Shown: positions 49,009 to 58,357 of the stretch, piece by piece | Numbering within the stretch: position 1 is the stretch's first letter | Layout of the letters: each line of letters starts with the position of its first letter | Origin: JAFAXA01 sp963777325 | GTDB lineage: Bacteria; Pseudomonadota; Alphaproteobacteria; Acetobacterales; Acetobacteraceae | Reading direction: 5' to 3' | DNA: 64,000 nucleotides | Assembly (NCBI GenBank): GCA_963777325.1 | Contig: CAVZQE010000009.1 | Location: 61,272 to 125,271, forward strand | Notes under the pieces: generated by a model | What the model saw: only the letters and a program-made list of their open reading frames with translations | Told to the model about the DNA's origin: nothing | Database searches by the model: none | Position numbers and translations under genes: made by a program

Positions 49009-49914
49009 ATGGACGGATTCGACATCCTGGACCCGCGCTTCCGGTCCTACGTGCTGTCGAACGCGCCCCTCGTGAAGCTGGGTGAGGGGTTCGCGTGGCT
49101 GGAAGGTCCGGTGTGGTTTGCGGACCATCAGTGCTTGCTGTTCAGCGACCTGCCGAATGACCGCATCATGCGCTGGACGCCGGAGGGCGGCATTTCGGTA
49201 TTCCGCTGTCCGTCCGCTTTCGCCAACGGGCACACGCGCGACCGTCAGGGCAGGCTGATCGGCTGCTCGCACCGTGATCGTTGCATCACGCGCACGGAAC
49301 TGGACGGAAGCGTGACTGTCCTTGCCGACCGTTACGAGGGCAAGCGTCTCAATTCCCCGAACGACGTGGTTTGCCGCTCCGATGGCACGATCTGGTTCAG
49401 CGACCCGCATTACGGCATCAACACCGACTACGAGGGCGGCAAGCAGACACCCGAATTGCCACCGCTGCTCTACCGCCTCGATCCGCGCGATCGCAGCCTC
49501 AAGGTAATGGCCGACGACTTCGAGGGGCCGAACGGTCTCGCTTTCTCGCCCGACGAGCGCCTGCTTTACGTGTCGGAGAGCGGCCGGCAATTCGCAGCCG
49601 ACCCGGTTCAGCACATCCGCGTGTTCGACGTGCTGGACGAAGGCAAGCGCCTGTCGACCAGTCGCGTGTTTCACACGATCAAGCCGGGTTTCGCCGACGG
49701 GTTCCGTCTGGATGAGGACGGCAACGTATGGAGCAGCGCCGCCGACGGCGTGCATTGCATCGCGCCCGACGGCACGCTGCTCGGCCGCATCAAGGTGCCC
49801 TCCTTGGTTTCAAATATGACGTTCGGCGGCCGCAATCGCTCGCAGCTCTTCATCTGCGCATCGCACACGCTCTTCGCGATCACCACGAACCAGCGCGGCG
49901 CCGAACGGCCCTGA
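49009..49914 (+). CDS. SMP-30/gluconolactonase family protein (copy 1)
   Basis: 301-residue six-bladed propeller lactonase. Metal-binding and family blocks are LEGPVWFADHQCLLFSDLPNDR, LNSPNDVVCRSDGTIWFSDP, DDFEGPNGLAFSPDERLLYV and FADGFRLDEDGNVW. It is closest to Gnl-type gluconolactonases, which hydrolyse aldonolactones made by enzymes such as Gcd. No clear signal peptide is seen, so it is probably cytoplasmic. Coupled to the cupin gene; converges with the second SMP-30 gene, 14 bp away. Confidence 0.87.
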   Translation: MDGFDILDPRFRSYVLSNAPLVKLGEGFAWLEGPVWFADHQCLLFSDLPNDRIMRWTPEGGISVFRCPSAFANGHTRDRQGRLIGCSHRDRCITRTELDGSVTVLADRYEGKRLNSPNDVVCRSDGTIWFSDPHYGINTDYEGGKQTPELPPLLYRLDPRDRSLKVMADDFEGPNGLAFSPDERLLYVSESGRQFAADPVQHIRVFDVLDEGKRLSTSRVFHTIKPGFADGFRLDEDGNVWSSAADGVHCIAPDGTLLGRIKVPSLVSNMTFGGRNRSQLFICASHTLFAITTNQRGAERP

Positions 49915-49928
49915 GCGCCTGCCATGGA

Positions 49929-50816
49929 TCAGCGCACGAGATAGTGCCGGCGAATGCCCCGGACGCCGGGCTTGAAGCAGAACACGCCTCCCGCGTGCGG
50001 CTGTTCCCGGCGCTGCTGCGGCGTCAGCTTGTCGGTCGCGCTCGTCACGACCATCGTGTCCAGCTCGGGACCGGCGAACGCGCACATCGTCGGCTGGCTC
50101 ACGGGTAGCTTCACGATACGGTCGAGCGTGCCGTCCGGCCGGTAGCGGTGCAGTTGCGAGCCCCCGTGGATCGCGCACCAATAGCATCCGTCCTCGTCCA
50201 CCGCCGCGCCATCGGGGATGCCGAGCGACCCAGGGATGGACACGAACGGCCGCCGCTCGCCGAGCGCGCCGGTCTCGCGATCGAACGGGAAGGCGAACAC
50301 CGCGCCATTGTAGCTGTGCGAGAGAAAGAACGTGCCCTCGTCCTGGCTCCAGGCCATGCCGTTGTGCAGATCGGCGGTGTCCGGCTCCGGCCGCAACCCG
50401 CCGGACATGGTGAAGCTGTGCAGCGTCGCGGGCTCGGGTTTCTCCTGCACATCCCCCTCGGGGTCGAACATCGTCCCGACCCAGAACCGCCCGGTGCTGT
50501 CGCAAGCGCCTTCATTGAACCGGTGCAGGGAGGGGTCGAACGGCGGCGGCGACAGCAATTCCAGCGTCTCGGTTCCGACGTCGAGCCGGTACAGCCCGTG
50601 CCGCAAGGCGACCAGCGCCTCCGGCCGACCCTTGATGAGAGCAAAGGCTCCTATGTCGGACGGCAGCCGCCACGTGCAATTCAGGCCGCTCGGGAAGCCG
50701 AGCCGGTGCAGCGCGGGCGCCTTGACGTCGATCCAGTAGATGGCCTGTTCCCGGGGCACCCAGGTCGGGGATTCGCCGATCGTGGCATGAGCGTCCAGGA
50801 GCAGTTCGATGTTCAT
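49929..50816 (-). CDS. SMP-30/regucalcin-like lactonase (copy 2)
   Basis: 295 residues with GESPTWVPREQAIYWIDV, RFNEGACDSTGRFWVGTM, LHNGMAWSQDEGTFFLSHS and GIPDGAAVDEDGCYWCAIHGGS, carrying the Glu, Asn and Asp metal ligands of regucalcin-type lactonases. It is much closer to the copy at 59002 than to its neighbour at 49009. The MFS permease gene ends 18 bp upstream in the same direction, so uptake and lactone opening of a sugar acid are probably coupled. Confidence 0.86.
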   Translation of the reverse strand: MNIELLLDAHATIGESPTWVPREQAIYWIDVKAPALHRLGFPSGLNCTWRLPSDIGAFALIKGRPEALVALRHGLYRLDVGTETLELLSPPPFDPSLHRFNEGACDSTGRFWVGTMFDPEGDVQEKPEPATLHSFTMSGGLRPEPDTADLHNGMAWSQDEGTFFLSHSYNGAVFAFPFDRETGALGERRPFVSIPGSLGIPDGAAVDEDGCYWCAIHGGSQLHRYRPDGTLDRIVKLPVSQPTMCAFAGPELDTMVVTSATDKLTPQQRREQPHAGGVFCFKPGVRGIRRHYLVR

Positions 50817-50834
50817 GCCGCGACCGCTGCCCGT

Positions 50835-52163
50835 CTAGTGCGCCAGCACCGGGTCCGTAGGTTTGGCCTGCTCCAGATGCGGGTTGATCCGCAGCAGCAT
50901 CACGACGATCGCGCCCAGCAGCGCACAGGCGGCCAGCGCGAGCAGCCCCGCCGTGAAGCTCCCGGTCAGATCCTTGAGGTAGCCCATCACGTAGGGACCG
51001 AAAAAGCCCGACAAATTGCCAAGCGAATTGATCGCGGCAATTCCGGCAGCGGCGGACGTGCCCGCGAGGAAGGTGCTCGGGAGGGGCCAGAACAAGGGCG
51101 GCATCGCGGATACCCCGATCTGGCCCAGACACAGCAGGCCCAGCACCACGGCAGGGGAGGAGGCCAGCCCCGCGCCGCCGACGCCGATCATCGCCAGCAA
51201 CAGCGACAGGCACACGAATTCCCGGCGTCTCTGGGAACGGTCGGAAGCGCGGCCGAGCAGGACCATTCCGACCGCCCCGAACACGAATGGCAGCGCCGAC
51301 AGAAGCCCGGTCTGGACGTTGTTAACTCCGAACCCCTTGATAATCGTCGGCAGGAAGAAGGCGACGCCGTAGCTCGACGCGTTGAGGCAGAAATAGATGA
51401 GCGCGCAGGCCAGAACGCGCCCGTCGCTCAAAGCGCGGCCGATGCTGATATGCTCGGCGGCCTCCTTGTTGCGCTTCTCATTGCCGAGACGTGTGTCGAG
51501 CCAGGTCCGCTCGTCCTCGTGCAGCCAGGTCGCGAGGGCGGGGCGGTCGGTCAGGTAGAAGATCACCCCGAACGCCATCAGGATGGACGGCACGGCCTCC
51601 ATGATGAACAGCCACTGCCAGCCATCGAGGCCGGCCCCGGTCAGGTTGAGCAGGGCGCCGGAGACCGGGCCGCCGACGATCGACGAGAACGGAATCGCGA
51701 GCATGAACAGCGCGACGACGCGGGCGCGATACACCGCGGGAAACCACAAAGTCAGATAGAAGATGATGCCCGGGAAGAATCCGGCCTCGGCGATGCCGAG
51801 CAGGAACCGCAGGATGTAGAACCACCATTCAGGCGATATCCCCGTCGCGGACGCGATCGGCCGGATGAAGGCGAACGCCCCGGAGATGATGCCCCAGCTC
51901 AGCATGATCCGGGCAATCCACAGCCGCGCCCCAAACCGGTCGAGGGCGAGGTTGGAGGGCACTTCCAGCAGGAAGTAGGCGATGAAGAACAGCCCGGCCC
52001 CGAAGCCGAAGGCCAATTCCGACAGCCCGAACGCCTGGTCCATTTGCAGCTTGGCGAAGCTGACATTGACGCGGTCGAGGTAGGCCACGAAGTAGCAAAG
52101 AAACACGAACGGCAGCAGCCGCCACATCACCTTTCGGATCGTTCTCGTCTCAATCGCGTCCAT
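50835..52163 (-). CDS. MFS transporter, anion:cation symporter (sugar-acid/aromatic-acid) family
   Basis: 441-residue 12-helix permease of the ACS branch: FVFLCYFVAYLDRVNVSFAK in helix 1, EVPSNLALDRFGARLWIAR, and LGIAEAGFFPGIIFYLTLWFP. This branch moves tartrate, glucarate, phthalate or hydroxyphenylacetate with protons. Placement between a lactonase and the threonate/erythronate genes favours a C4-C6 sugar acid (inference). ATG 52163 is chosen; the frame opens 14 codons earlier. Confidence 0.87.
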   Translation of the reverse strand: MDAIETRTIRKVMWRLLPFVFLCYFVAYLDRVNVSFAKLQMDQAFGLSELAFGFGAGLFFIAYFLLEVPSNLALDRFGARLWIARIMLSWGIISGAFAFIRPIASATGISPEWWFYILRFLLGIAEAGFFPGIIFYLTLWFPAVYRARVVALFMLAIPFSSIVGGPVSGALLNLTGAGLDGWQWLFIMEAVPSILMAFGVIFYLTDRPALATWLHEDERTWLDTRLGNEKRNKEAAEHISIGRALSDGRVLACALIYFCLNASSYGVAFFLPTIIKGFGVNNVQTGLLSALPFVFGAVGMVLLGRASDRSQRRREFVCLSLLLAMIGVGGAGLASSPAVVLGLLCLGQIGVSAMPPLFWPLPSTFLAGTSAAAGIAAINSLGNLSGFFGPYVMGYLKDLTGSFTAGLLALAACALLGAIVVMLLRINPHLEQAKPTDPVLAH

Positions 52164-52220
52164 GGCGGCGCGTTTCCCCCGATTTGCTTGGCTCCAGCAT
52201 AGCAAGCCGTTTCGCGCTAG

Positions 52221-53021
52221 TCACGGTGACGCGGCAACGGGCGATCCCATTGCCGCGCGCAGCCAGCCCAGCCCTTCTTCGGTGCGGTTGCGCGGCCGGT
52301 ACTCGCAGCCGACCCAGCCCTCGTAGCCCAGCTCGTCGAGCTGGCCCATCAGATACGCGTTGTTCAGCTCGCCTGCGTCCGGCTCCTGCCGGTCCGGCAC
52401 GCCTGCGATCTGCACGTGGCCCACGTCCTGTATGTAGGCTTTCAGCCTCGTCGTGACGTCGCCCTCGGCGATCTGCACGTGATAGAAGTCCATCTGCACC
52501 TTGAGGTTGTCGGCGCCGACCCGCTCGCGGATCGCGTGCGCTTCTTCCTGCGTGCTGATCAGATATCCGGGCATGTCGCGGGCATTGATCGGCTCGATCA
52601 GCAATGTGCGGCCTTCGCGGGCGAGCATCCCGGCCGCGACCCGCAGATTATCCACATACACGGCAAGGTGCCGTGTCCGGTCCGCGCCTTGCGGCAGCAG
52701 GCCGGCCATTGCGTGCAGGCGCGGGGTGCCGAGTGCGCGCGCGTATGCAAGCGCGACATCGACGCTCGCGCGAAACTCGGCCTCTCGTCCGGGGATCGAG
52801 GCCATGCCGCGCTCGCCTGCCGCCCAATCGCCCGGCGGCATGTTAAACAGCACGTTGCGGAGCCGGTTCTCGGTGAGCCAGCGAGCGGCATCGTCCGGCG
52901 CATGATCGTACGGGAACAGGAACTCGACCGCATCGAACCCGGCCCTGGCGGCGGCCGCGAACCGCTCCGGGAACGGAACCTCGTTGAACATCATCGTCAG
53001 GTTGGCGGCGAATTTCGGCAT
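52221..53021 (-). CDS. otnI: 2-Oxo-tetronate isomerase / hydroxypyruvate isomerase family
   Basis: 266-residue TIM barrel starting MPKFAANLTMMFNEVPFPER, with FNMPPGDWAAGERG, LLIEPINARDMPGYLIST (metal Glu) and LKVQMDFYHVQIAEGD. It belongs to the Hyi/OtnI family. Because it lies beside otnC, otnK and ltnD it most likely isomerises 2-oxo-tetronate to 3-oxo-tetronate. A hydroxypyruvate activity could also connect it to Gcl-derived tartronate semialdehyde. Confidence 0.87.
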   Translation of the reverse strand: MPKFAANLTMMFNEVPFPERFAAAARAGFDAVEFLFPYDHAPDDAARWLTENRLRNVLFNMPPGDWAAGERGMASIPGREAEFRASVDVALAYARALGTPRLHAMAGLLPQGADRTRHLAVYVDNLRVAAGMLAREGRTLLIEPINARDMPGYLISTQEEAHAIRERVGADNLKVQMDFYHVQIAEGDVTTRLKAYIQDVGHVQIAGVPDRQEPDAGELNNAYLMGQLDELGYEGWVGCEYRPRNRTEEGLGWLRAAMGSPVAASP

Positions 53022-53056
53022 GGCAATGGTTCACTCCACGATCCGTTGAGGGCGCG

Positions 53057-53708
53057 CTATCGCGGCGGGCCGAACACCGCATGCAGGTCTTCGATCTGCT
53101 CGCTGTTGAGGGGCCGCGTCGGCATATCGCGTAACAGCAGGAACAGCTTTGCGGTCTCCTCCAGCTCCTCCACCGCGTAAGAAGCCGCCTGCAGCGAAAC
53201 GCCGGACACCACCGGCCCATGATTTGCCAACAGCACGGCGCAATGCTTGCAGGCGTGGCGGCGGATCGCGTCTCCCAGCTGCGGGTCGCCCGGCCGGTAG
53301 TAGGGCACGAGCGGCAGCCGACCGATCTTCATCGCGTAGTAGGCGGTCAGCGTCGGCAGGCAGTCGTCGCAATCGAGACCATCCATGCACGAGACGGCGG
53401 CGGCGTAGGTAGAATGCAGATGCACGATCGCCCCGGCCTGCGGCCGCTCGTCGTAGACGGCGCGATGCAGGACCGCCTCCTTCGAGGGCGGATCGCCCGA
53501 CACCAGCCTGCCCGCCGCATCCAGCCTGGAGAGACGCGTGGGATCGAGCCGCCCAAGCGACGCGTTGGTGGGCGTGAACAACCAGCCGTCGTCCAGCCGC
53601 GCACTGATGTTGCCGCTGCTGCCCGCCGTCAGCCCGCGCTCAAAGATCGAGCGGCCGAGCGTGCAGAATCTCCTCCCGCAGCCGGTTCTCCTCGCGTGCG
53701 ACGGTCAT
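53057..53708 (-). pseudogene. otnC: 3-Oxo-tetronate 4-phosphate decarboxylase (class II aldolase), one-base frameshift
   Basis: Decarboxylates 3-oxo-tetronate 4-phosphate to dihydroxyacetone phosphate and CO2. The C-terminal part is intact: FTPTNASLGRLDPTRLSRLD, metal ligands IVHLHSTYAA and LLANHGPVV. The N-terminus MTVAREENRLREEILH starts at 53708 (overlapping the otnK stop, ATGA) and loses frame at an extra base (53660); removing it gives LGRSIFERGLTAGSSGNIS, the expected phosphate-binding segment. The restored length is 216, normal for OtnC. An assembly error is plausible. Confidence 0.83.
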
Positions 53709-54979
53709 GGCAGCCGGTTCCAAGCCTTGAGGAAGAAGTCCGGGGTGCCGAAATTGCCGGACTTCAGCGCGAGCGCCAGCGGCTCGCGGTTCCCGTCCTG
53801 GAGCGCGACGGTCCAGGGCACGCCCGGATCGATCTCCGGACCGATGCGCAGGCCTTTCACCTCCAGCGCCCGCACGACCGCCCCGGACGTCTCGCCTCCC
53901 GCGACGATCAGCCCGCCAACGCCGCGCCTAACGAGGCCCTGAGCGATGGCGGCGAGCGCCTCCTCGACCAGCGCGCCCGCCTCGCTCACCCCGAGCGCTT
54001 CCTGCGTCGCCTTCACTTCCTCCGGCGTCGCGGTCGCGTAGATCAGCACCGGCTCCCGGCCGAGGCGTGGCTCCGCCCATTCAAGAGCCTCGGCCACGAC
54101 GTTACGTCCCTGGGCCAGCGCCGCCGGCTCGACGCGGAAGGCGGAATGGCGCTCGCGCATCATGGCGACCTGCGCTTGCGTTGCCGTCGAACAGCTCCCG
54201 GCGATGACGGCCCGGCCGCCGCCTGTGGGCGGCAACGTGTCGGCGATCGCGGCTTCAGGCAGGAGTCCCTCGCGCCGGAAGTTCTGAGGCAATCCGAGCG
54301 CCAAGCCGGAACCAGCCGTCACGAGCGGCAGGTCGGCGCATGCCGCGCCGAGCGCGAGGAGGTCGTCGTCCGACAGCGCATCCGCGATCGCGATGCCGAC
54401 GCCATCGCGGCGCAGGGACGCGAACCGCGCGGCGACTGCGTCCGGGCCGCGCGCGATCGTCGCGTAATCCACAAGACCCACCTTGCGCGAGGTCTGGGGC
54501 GCGAGAACCCGAATCAGATTGGCGTCGGTCATCGGCGTCAGCGGGTGATTGCGCATCCCGCTCTCATTCAGCGGCACGTCGCCGACGAAGAGATAGCCCT
54601 TGTAGATCGTGCGCTGGTTTGCCGGAAAAGCCGGGCAGGCAATGGTGAAGTCGGTTTCGAGCGCACCCATCAGCGCATCCGTCACCGGGCCGATATTGCC
54701 GCGCGGCGTCGAATCGAAAGTCGAGCAATACTTGAAGTAGAGCTGCCGTGCGCCGGCCGACTGCAGGTACCGCAAGGCCGCGAGGGACATTCGGACGGCG
54801 TCCGACACCGGCTCGGTGCGCGATTTCAGCGCGATCACGACGGCGTCGGCATCGTCCGGCGGCGATGCTTCGGGCACCCCGATCATCTGCACTGTGCGCA
54901 TTCCGGCTTTCACCAGCATGCCCGCGAGGTCCGTCGCGCCGGTGAAGTCGTCGGCGATGCACCCGAGGATCAAAGGCAT
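53705..54979 (-). CDS. otnK: 3-Oxo-tetronate kinase (DUF1537 / four-carbon acid sugar kinase)
   Basis: 424-residue ATP-dependent kinase phosphorylating 3-oxo-tetronate at C4. It has the N-terminal LGCIADDFTGATDLAGMLV block and FKYCSTFDSTPRGNIGPVTD of the DUF1537 N-domain, and the nucleotide domain with VIAGSCSTATQAQ and LIVAGGETSGAVVRAL. The start at 54979 has GAGGGACG upstream. It follows ltnD by 17 bp and overlaps otnC by 4 bp. Confidence 0.92.
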   Translation of the reverse strand: MPLILGCIADDFTGATDLAGMLVKAGMRTVQMIGVPEASPPDDADAVVIALKSRTEPVSDAVRMSLAALRYLQSAGARQLYFKYCSTFDSTPRGNIGPVTDALMGALETDFTIACPAFPANQRTIYKGYLFVGDVPLNESGMRNHPLTPMTDANLIRVLAPQTSRKVGLVDYATIARGPDAVAARFASLRRDGVGIAIADALSDDDLLALGAACADLPLVTAGSGLALGLPQNFRREGLLPEAAIADTLPPTGGGRAVIAGSCSTATQAQVAMMRERHSAFRVEPAALAQGRNVVAEALEWAEPRLGREPVLIYATATPEEVKATQEALGVSEAGALVEEALAAIAQGLVRRGVGGLIVAGGETSGAVVRALEVKGLRIGPEIDPGVPWTVALQDGNREPLALALKSGNFGTPDFFLKAWNRLP

Positions 54980-54996
54980 CGAACCGTCCCTCGCTC

Positions 54997-55905
54997 TCAC
55001 CCGGTCACTTCGGTTGCGGCAATTCGATGCCGGGAAATATCTTTATAACTGCCGAAATCGTCCTCGCCGTCGTAACCGGCCGCCGCAGCTTGCAAGAACA
55101 TCTGATGGGCGGCGGCGGAGAGCGGCAGCGGAAAGACGCTCTTCTTGCCCTGGTCGAGCACGATGCCGAGATCCTTGACGAAGATGCTTACCGCCGAAAG
55201 CGGCGTGTAGTCGCCGGCGAGGATGTGGGCGACGCGGTTCTGAAACATCCAGGAGCCGCCAGCGCTGTTGCAGATGACCTGGTACAGCTTCTCCGGGTCC
55301 GCGCCCGCGCGGATGCCAAGCGCCATCGCTTCGGCGGCGGCGGCGATGTGCACGCCCGCCAGCAGCTGGTTGACCATCTTCACCGTCGAGCCCGCCCCCG
55401 GCTTGTCGCCGAGGCGGTAGAGGCGGCTCGAGATCGCCTCGAACACCGCCTCGCAGCGCGCGAACGCCTCCGGCCTGCCGGACGCCATGACCGACATCTC
55501 GCCGGAGGCGGCCTTCGCCGCCCCGCCCGAAATCGGCGCGTCGATGAACGCGAGCCCAAGCACCTCCAGCCTCGACCCGAGTTGTTCCGCGAACTCGGGC
55601 GCAACCGTCGCGCAGGCGATCACGACCGAGCCGGGCCGGAGTGACCCCGCCGCGCCCTGGTCGCCGAACAGCACGGCTTCGGTCTGCTGCGCGTTGACGA
55701 CCACGATCACGATCGCATCGGCGATCGCACCGAGTGCTGCCGGGGACGCCGCGGGATGCGCGCCGGCGTCCGCCGCTTCCGCCAGGGCCTCGGGCCGGAC
55801 ATCGCAGACATGGACCTCGAACCCGGCCCGGAGCAGCGAGCGGGCGACGCCCATCCCCATCGCGCCCAGACCGATCACACCGATGCGACGCAATTCGCTC
55901 GTCAT
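54997..55905 (-). CDS. ltnD: L-threonate dehydrogenase (beta-hydroxyacid dehydrogenase family)
   Basis: 302-residue NAD-dependent enzyme oxidising L-threonate to 2-oxo-tetronate. The NAD loop is IGVIGLGAMGMGVARSL; the substrate block is DAPISGGAAKAASGEMSVMASG, and the catalytic Lys lies in GSTVKMVNQLLAG. Family members also reduce tartronate semialdehyde (GarR/GlxR), but the otnK-otnC-otnI partners favour LtnD. The ATG has GGGGAGG six bases ahead. It is first in the operon and divergent from denD. Confidence 0.88.
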   Translation of the reverse strand: MTSELRRIGVIGLGAMGMGVARSLLRAGFEVHVCDVRPEALAEAADAGAHPAASPAALGAIADAIVIVVVNAQQTEAVLFGDQGAAGSLRPGSVVIACATVAPEFAEQLGSRLEVLGLAFIDAPISGGAAKAASGEMSVMASGRPEAFARCEAVFEAISSRLYRLGDKPGAGSTVKMVNQLLAGVHIAAAAEAMALGIRAGADPEKLYQVICNSAGGSWMFQNRVAHILAGDYTPLSAVSIFVKDLGIVLDQGKKSVFPLPLSAAAHQMFLQAAAAGYDGEDDFGSYKDISRHRIAATEVTG

Positions 55906-56061
55906 GCATTGCCTCCCCGGGTCGCGCGCCTTGCTTGAGCGCGAGCCTGCCCCGCCTCCGGCGCAAAGGCAATCCGCCCCGGCAATGCCCGAATGTGTTA
56001 CTCCAGTCCCGAATCGCGGCCGCGCGAGACGGGCCGGGGCACAAGGGGGAGGATACGGGCG
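55906..56061. promoter_or_regulatory. Divergent promoter region ltnD / denD
   Basis: 156 bp between the divergently transcribed threonate operon and denD, with a strong GGGGAGG ribosome site for each gene. No clear operator palindrome was recognised. A shared local regulator would be expected, but no regulator gene is present. Confidence 0.45.
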
Positions 56062-57054
56062 ATGCACATCCTGATCATCGGCGCGGACGGCATGCTCGGC
56101 CGCAAGCTCACCGCCCGCCTGGTCGCGGACGGCGCGCTCGCGGGCGAGGAGATCACGGCCCTGACGCTTATGGACGTGACCGAGCCGGCGGCTCCGGCCG
56201 GGTTCGGCGGCAGCGTCACGACGCGGGCGGCCGACCTGTCCGCGCCCGGCGAGGCGGTGCGCAGCATCGAGGCCAGACCCGACGTGATCTTCCATCTCGC
56301 GGCCATCGTCTCCGGGGAGGCCGAGGCGGATTTCGAGAAAGGATATCGCGTAAACCTGGACGGCACTCGCCTGCTGTTCGAGGCGGTGCGCCAGAGCGGC
56401 CCGGACGAGGGGTACCTGCCGCGCCTCGTCTACACGTCCTCGGTCGCGGTATTCGGAGCGCCATTCGCGGACGCGATCCCGGACGAGTTCTTCCTGACGC
56501 CGCTGACCAGCTACGGCACCCAGAAGGCGATCGGGGAGCTGCTGCTAGCCGACTACTCGCGGCGGGGCTTCTTCGACGGCATCGGCATTCGCCTGCCGAC
56601 GATCTGCATCCGGCCGGGCCGGCCGAACAAGGCGGCCTCGGGCTTCTTCTCCAACATTCTCCGGGAACCGCTCGCCGGCCAGGAGGCGGTGCTGCCCGTC
56701 GACGAGAGCGTGCGCCATTGGCACGCGAGTCCGCGCTCGGCTGTCGGCTTCCTGCTCCACGCCGCGACGATCGATCTCGCGCCGCTCGGCGTCAGGCGGA
56801 ATCTGTCCATGCCCGGCCTGTCGGCGACGGTCGGCGAGCAGATCGCCGCGCTCCGCGCTGTTGCCGGGGAGGGTGCCGTCAAGCTGATCCGTCGCGAGCC
56901 CGACCCCGCGATCGCGCGCATCGTCGCGGGCTGGCCGGGCCGCTTCGAGGCGCGGCAGGCTCGGGCGCTCGGCTTCAAAGCCGAAACCTCGTTCGAGGAA
57001 ATAATCCGCGCGCATGTCGAGGACGAACTGGGCGGCCACATCGGCGCCGGCTGA
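56062..57054 (+). CDS. denD: D-erythronate dehydrogenase
   Basis: 330-residue extended short-chain dehydrogenase with ILIIGADGMLGRKLTARL, HLAAIVSGEAEADFEKGYRV and the active site VYTSSVAVFG...TSYGTQKAIGELLL, matching the DenD family that oxidises D-erythronate to 2-oxo-tetronate. The product enters the same OtnI-OtnK-OtnC route as LtnD's product. ATG 56062 has a GGGGAGG site; a frame opening at 55993 is ignored. Confidence 0.88.
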   Translation: MHILIIGADGMLGRKLTARLVADGALAGEEITALTLMDVTEPAAPAGFGGSVTTRAADLSAPGEAVRSIEARPDVIFHLAAIVSGEAEADFEKGYRVNLDGTRLLFEAVRQSGPDEGYLPRLVYTSSVAVFGAPFADAIPDEFFLTPLTSYGTQKAIGELLLADYSRRGFFDGIGIRLPTICIRPGRPNKAASGFFSNILREPLAGQEAVLPVDESVRHWHASPRSAVGFLLHAATIDLAPLGVRRNLSMPGLSATVGEQIAALRAVAGEGAVKLIRREPDPAIARIVAGWPGRFEARQARALGFKAETSFEEIIRAHVEDELGGHIGAG

Positions 57055-57275
57055 GCGTTCGAGTCTGCCGCCGCTTGTGGTGGAGTGCGAGCGGGACAGT
57101 TTCCGCGAGCGACACAATCGGATGAAGTGGATCGCCCCAGTGGTGTTCTGTAATGACAACAACCCCCGCCTCCGTGCGCTATCGTCAACGATCCGCGGCC
57201 CGCTCTGCAGAGTCCGACCGTAGTCACACGAGGAGATCTTCTGAAGCTGACCGCTTTTGGCGCGCCCGCTTTGCG

Positions 57276-57610
57276 GGACTGCTTTTCGCAATCGCCGCGC
57301 ATGCCGAGACCAGCACGGCGGGATGAGCGAATAGCGCGACCGAGGCCGCCACCGGAACCGCCGCCGGCAGCCATTCGGGTTCTCCGTTCAAGACGGACGA
57401 GAACTCCCGCGCCATGTCGCAGGGCGCGGATTACGGACTGAAGCTGGCCAAGCTTGCCGAGCAGAAGGCCGCGCCCACAATGTCAAGCAATACGCACAGA
57501 CCGTGTCGAACGGTCACGAGCAGCTCAACTCGTCGCTGCAGAAGTTGGCGCAGGAGTCCGGGTGGCGTTTGATCAGGCCCCGGCGAAGGCCATGTTGTCC
57601 TGCCGCAAGG
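57276..57610 (+). pseudogene. Decayed DUF4142 (periplasmic ferritin-like) gene
   Basis: A signal-like GLLFAIAAHAE runs into an in-frame TGA (57324-57326). The same frame resumes to DYGLKLAKLAEQKAA, and after an indel near 57474 continues as HNVKQYAQTVSNGHEQLNSS, then LQKLAQESG. This is the usual DUF4142 order, but with at least two disruptions and no clear C-terminal half. It is probably a true relic. Confidence 0.55.
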
Positions 57611-57847
57611 ACGGCCTTCACTTTTTCCCGGCCCACAAAGGCGCGCTCCCCGATCCGGGCAGCGTGCTTTCCTTTTGCGATGCCCTACGGCGCGATGCTG
57701 GCTCGCCGCAATCACATCGGCATTACCGCTGTGCGAGCTGTTTACCCGTTTCAAATGAGCCAGCCCTTGTGGCGAAAGCGTGACACGAAAGTAATGCCCT
57801 GCCTGCCCTTCGGGTCCAAACGGTTGGGGCGATGGTTCGTTGATGGG

Positions 57848-57878
57848 GTGTCGCGGGCACTATGCAGCCCCGCGACAC
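57848..57878. repeat. Inverted repeat, 10-bp perfect stem
   Basis: GTGTCGCGGG and CCCGCGACAC flank an 11-nt loop, 52 bp upstream of the small secreted-protein gene. There is no T-tract. It may be a regulator site, a transcript 5' hairpin or a terminator for sequence to the left. Confidence 0.5.
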
Positions 57879-57930
57879 TCTAGCACATCCGAGTAAACTC
57901 AGACGCCTCGTTCCAGAGAAGGAGACAATC

Positions 57931-58287
57931 ATGCGCACCTTTATGGTCCCCGTCGCTGCTGCTCTAAGCCTGATCGCGCTCCCGGCGCTTGCCGCCGGTG
58001 GGAACGGCTCCAGCGCGTCTGGTAACGACAACGCGCCGAACGCGACGCCGCAGTCGACGCAACAAATCCAACAGGATCTGCACCAGAGCCTCGCTCAGGC
58101 AGGCTTTACCGACATCAAAATCATCCCCGGGTCGTTTCTCGTCCACGCCAAAGACAAGAAGGGCAACCCGGTCGAGATGATGATCAATCCGAACTCGGTT
58201 GTTGAGATCGCGGCCATCCCCGGTTCGTCGAACGGTAACCAGAACGGATCGCACAACGGAAACGCAAACAGCGGGCAGTCGAAGTAG
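57931..58287 (+). CDS. Small secreted protein (PepSY-like core)
   Basis: 118 residues. A clear Sec signal peptide (VPVAAALSLIALPALAAG) precedes a Ser/Asn-rich linker, a 45-residue core (QDLHQSLAQAGFTDIKIIPG, then FLVHAKDKKGNPVEMMIN) that resembles short PepSY-type periplasmic domains, and an Asn/Gly-rich tail. AGAAGGAG lies upstream of ATG 57931. Function unknown; periplasmic or secreted location is inferred. Confidence 0.72.
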   Translation: MRTFMVPVAAALSLIALPALAAGGNGSSASGNDNAPNATPQSTQQIQQDLHQSLAQAGFTDIKIIPGSFLVHAKDKKGNPVEMMINPNSVVEIAAIPGSSNGNQNGSHNGNANSGQSK

Positions 58288-58357
58288 CGAGCAAGCGGCG
58301 GCGCTGCGTCAAACGTGCCGCCGTCTTGGTCCTTGACTTCAGCAAAGGGCGGCGCTC

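Larger units (their letters stand above)
57055..57930. other. Gene-poor stretch with degraded sequence
   Basis: 876 bp containing no intact gene that I accept. It holds a broken DUF4142-like gene (about 57276-57610), a 10-bp inverted repeat (57848-57878) and unassigned sequence. Several open frames run through it but lack domain signal or ribosome sites. It looks like a decayed or rearranged patch. Confidence 0.6.
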
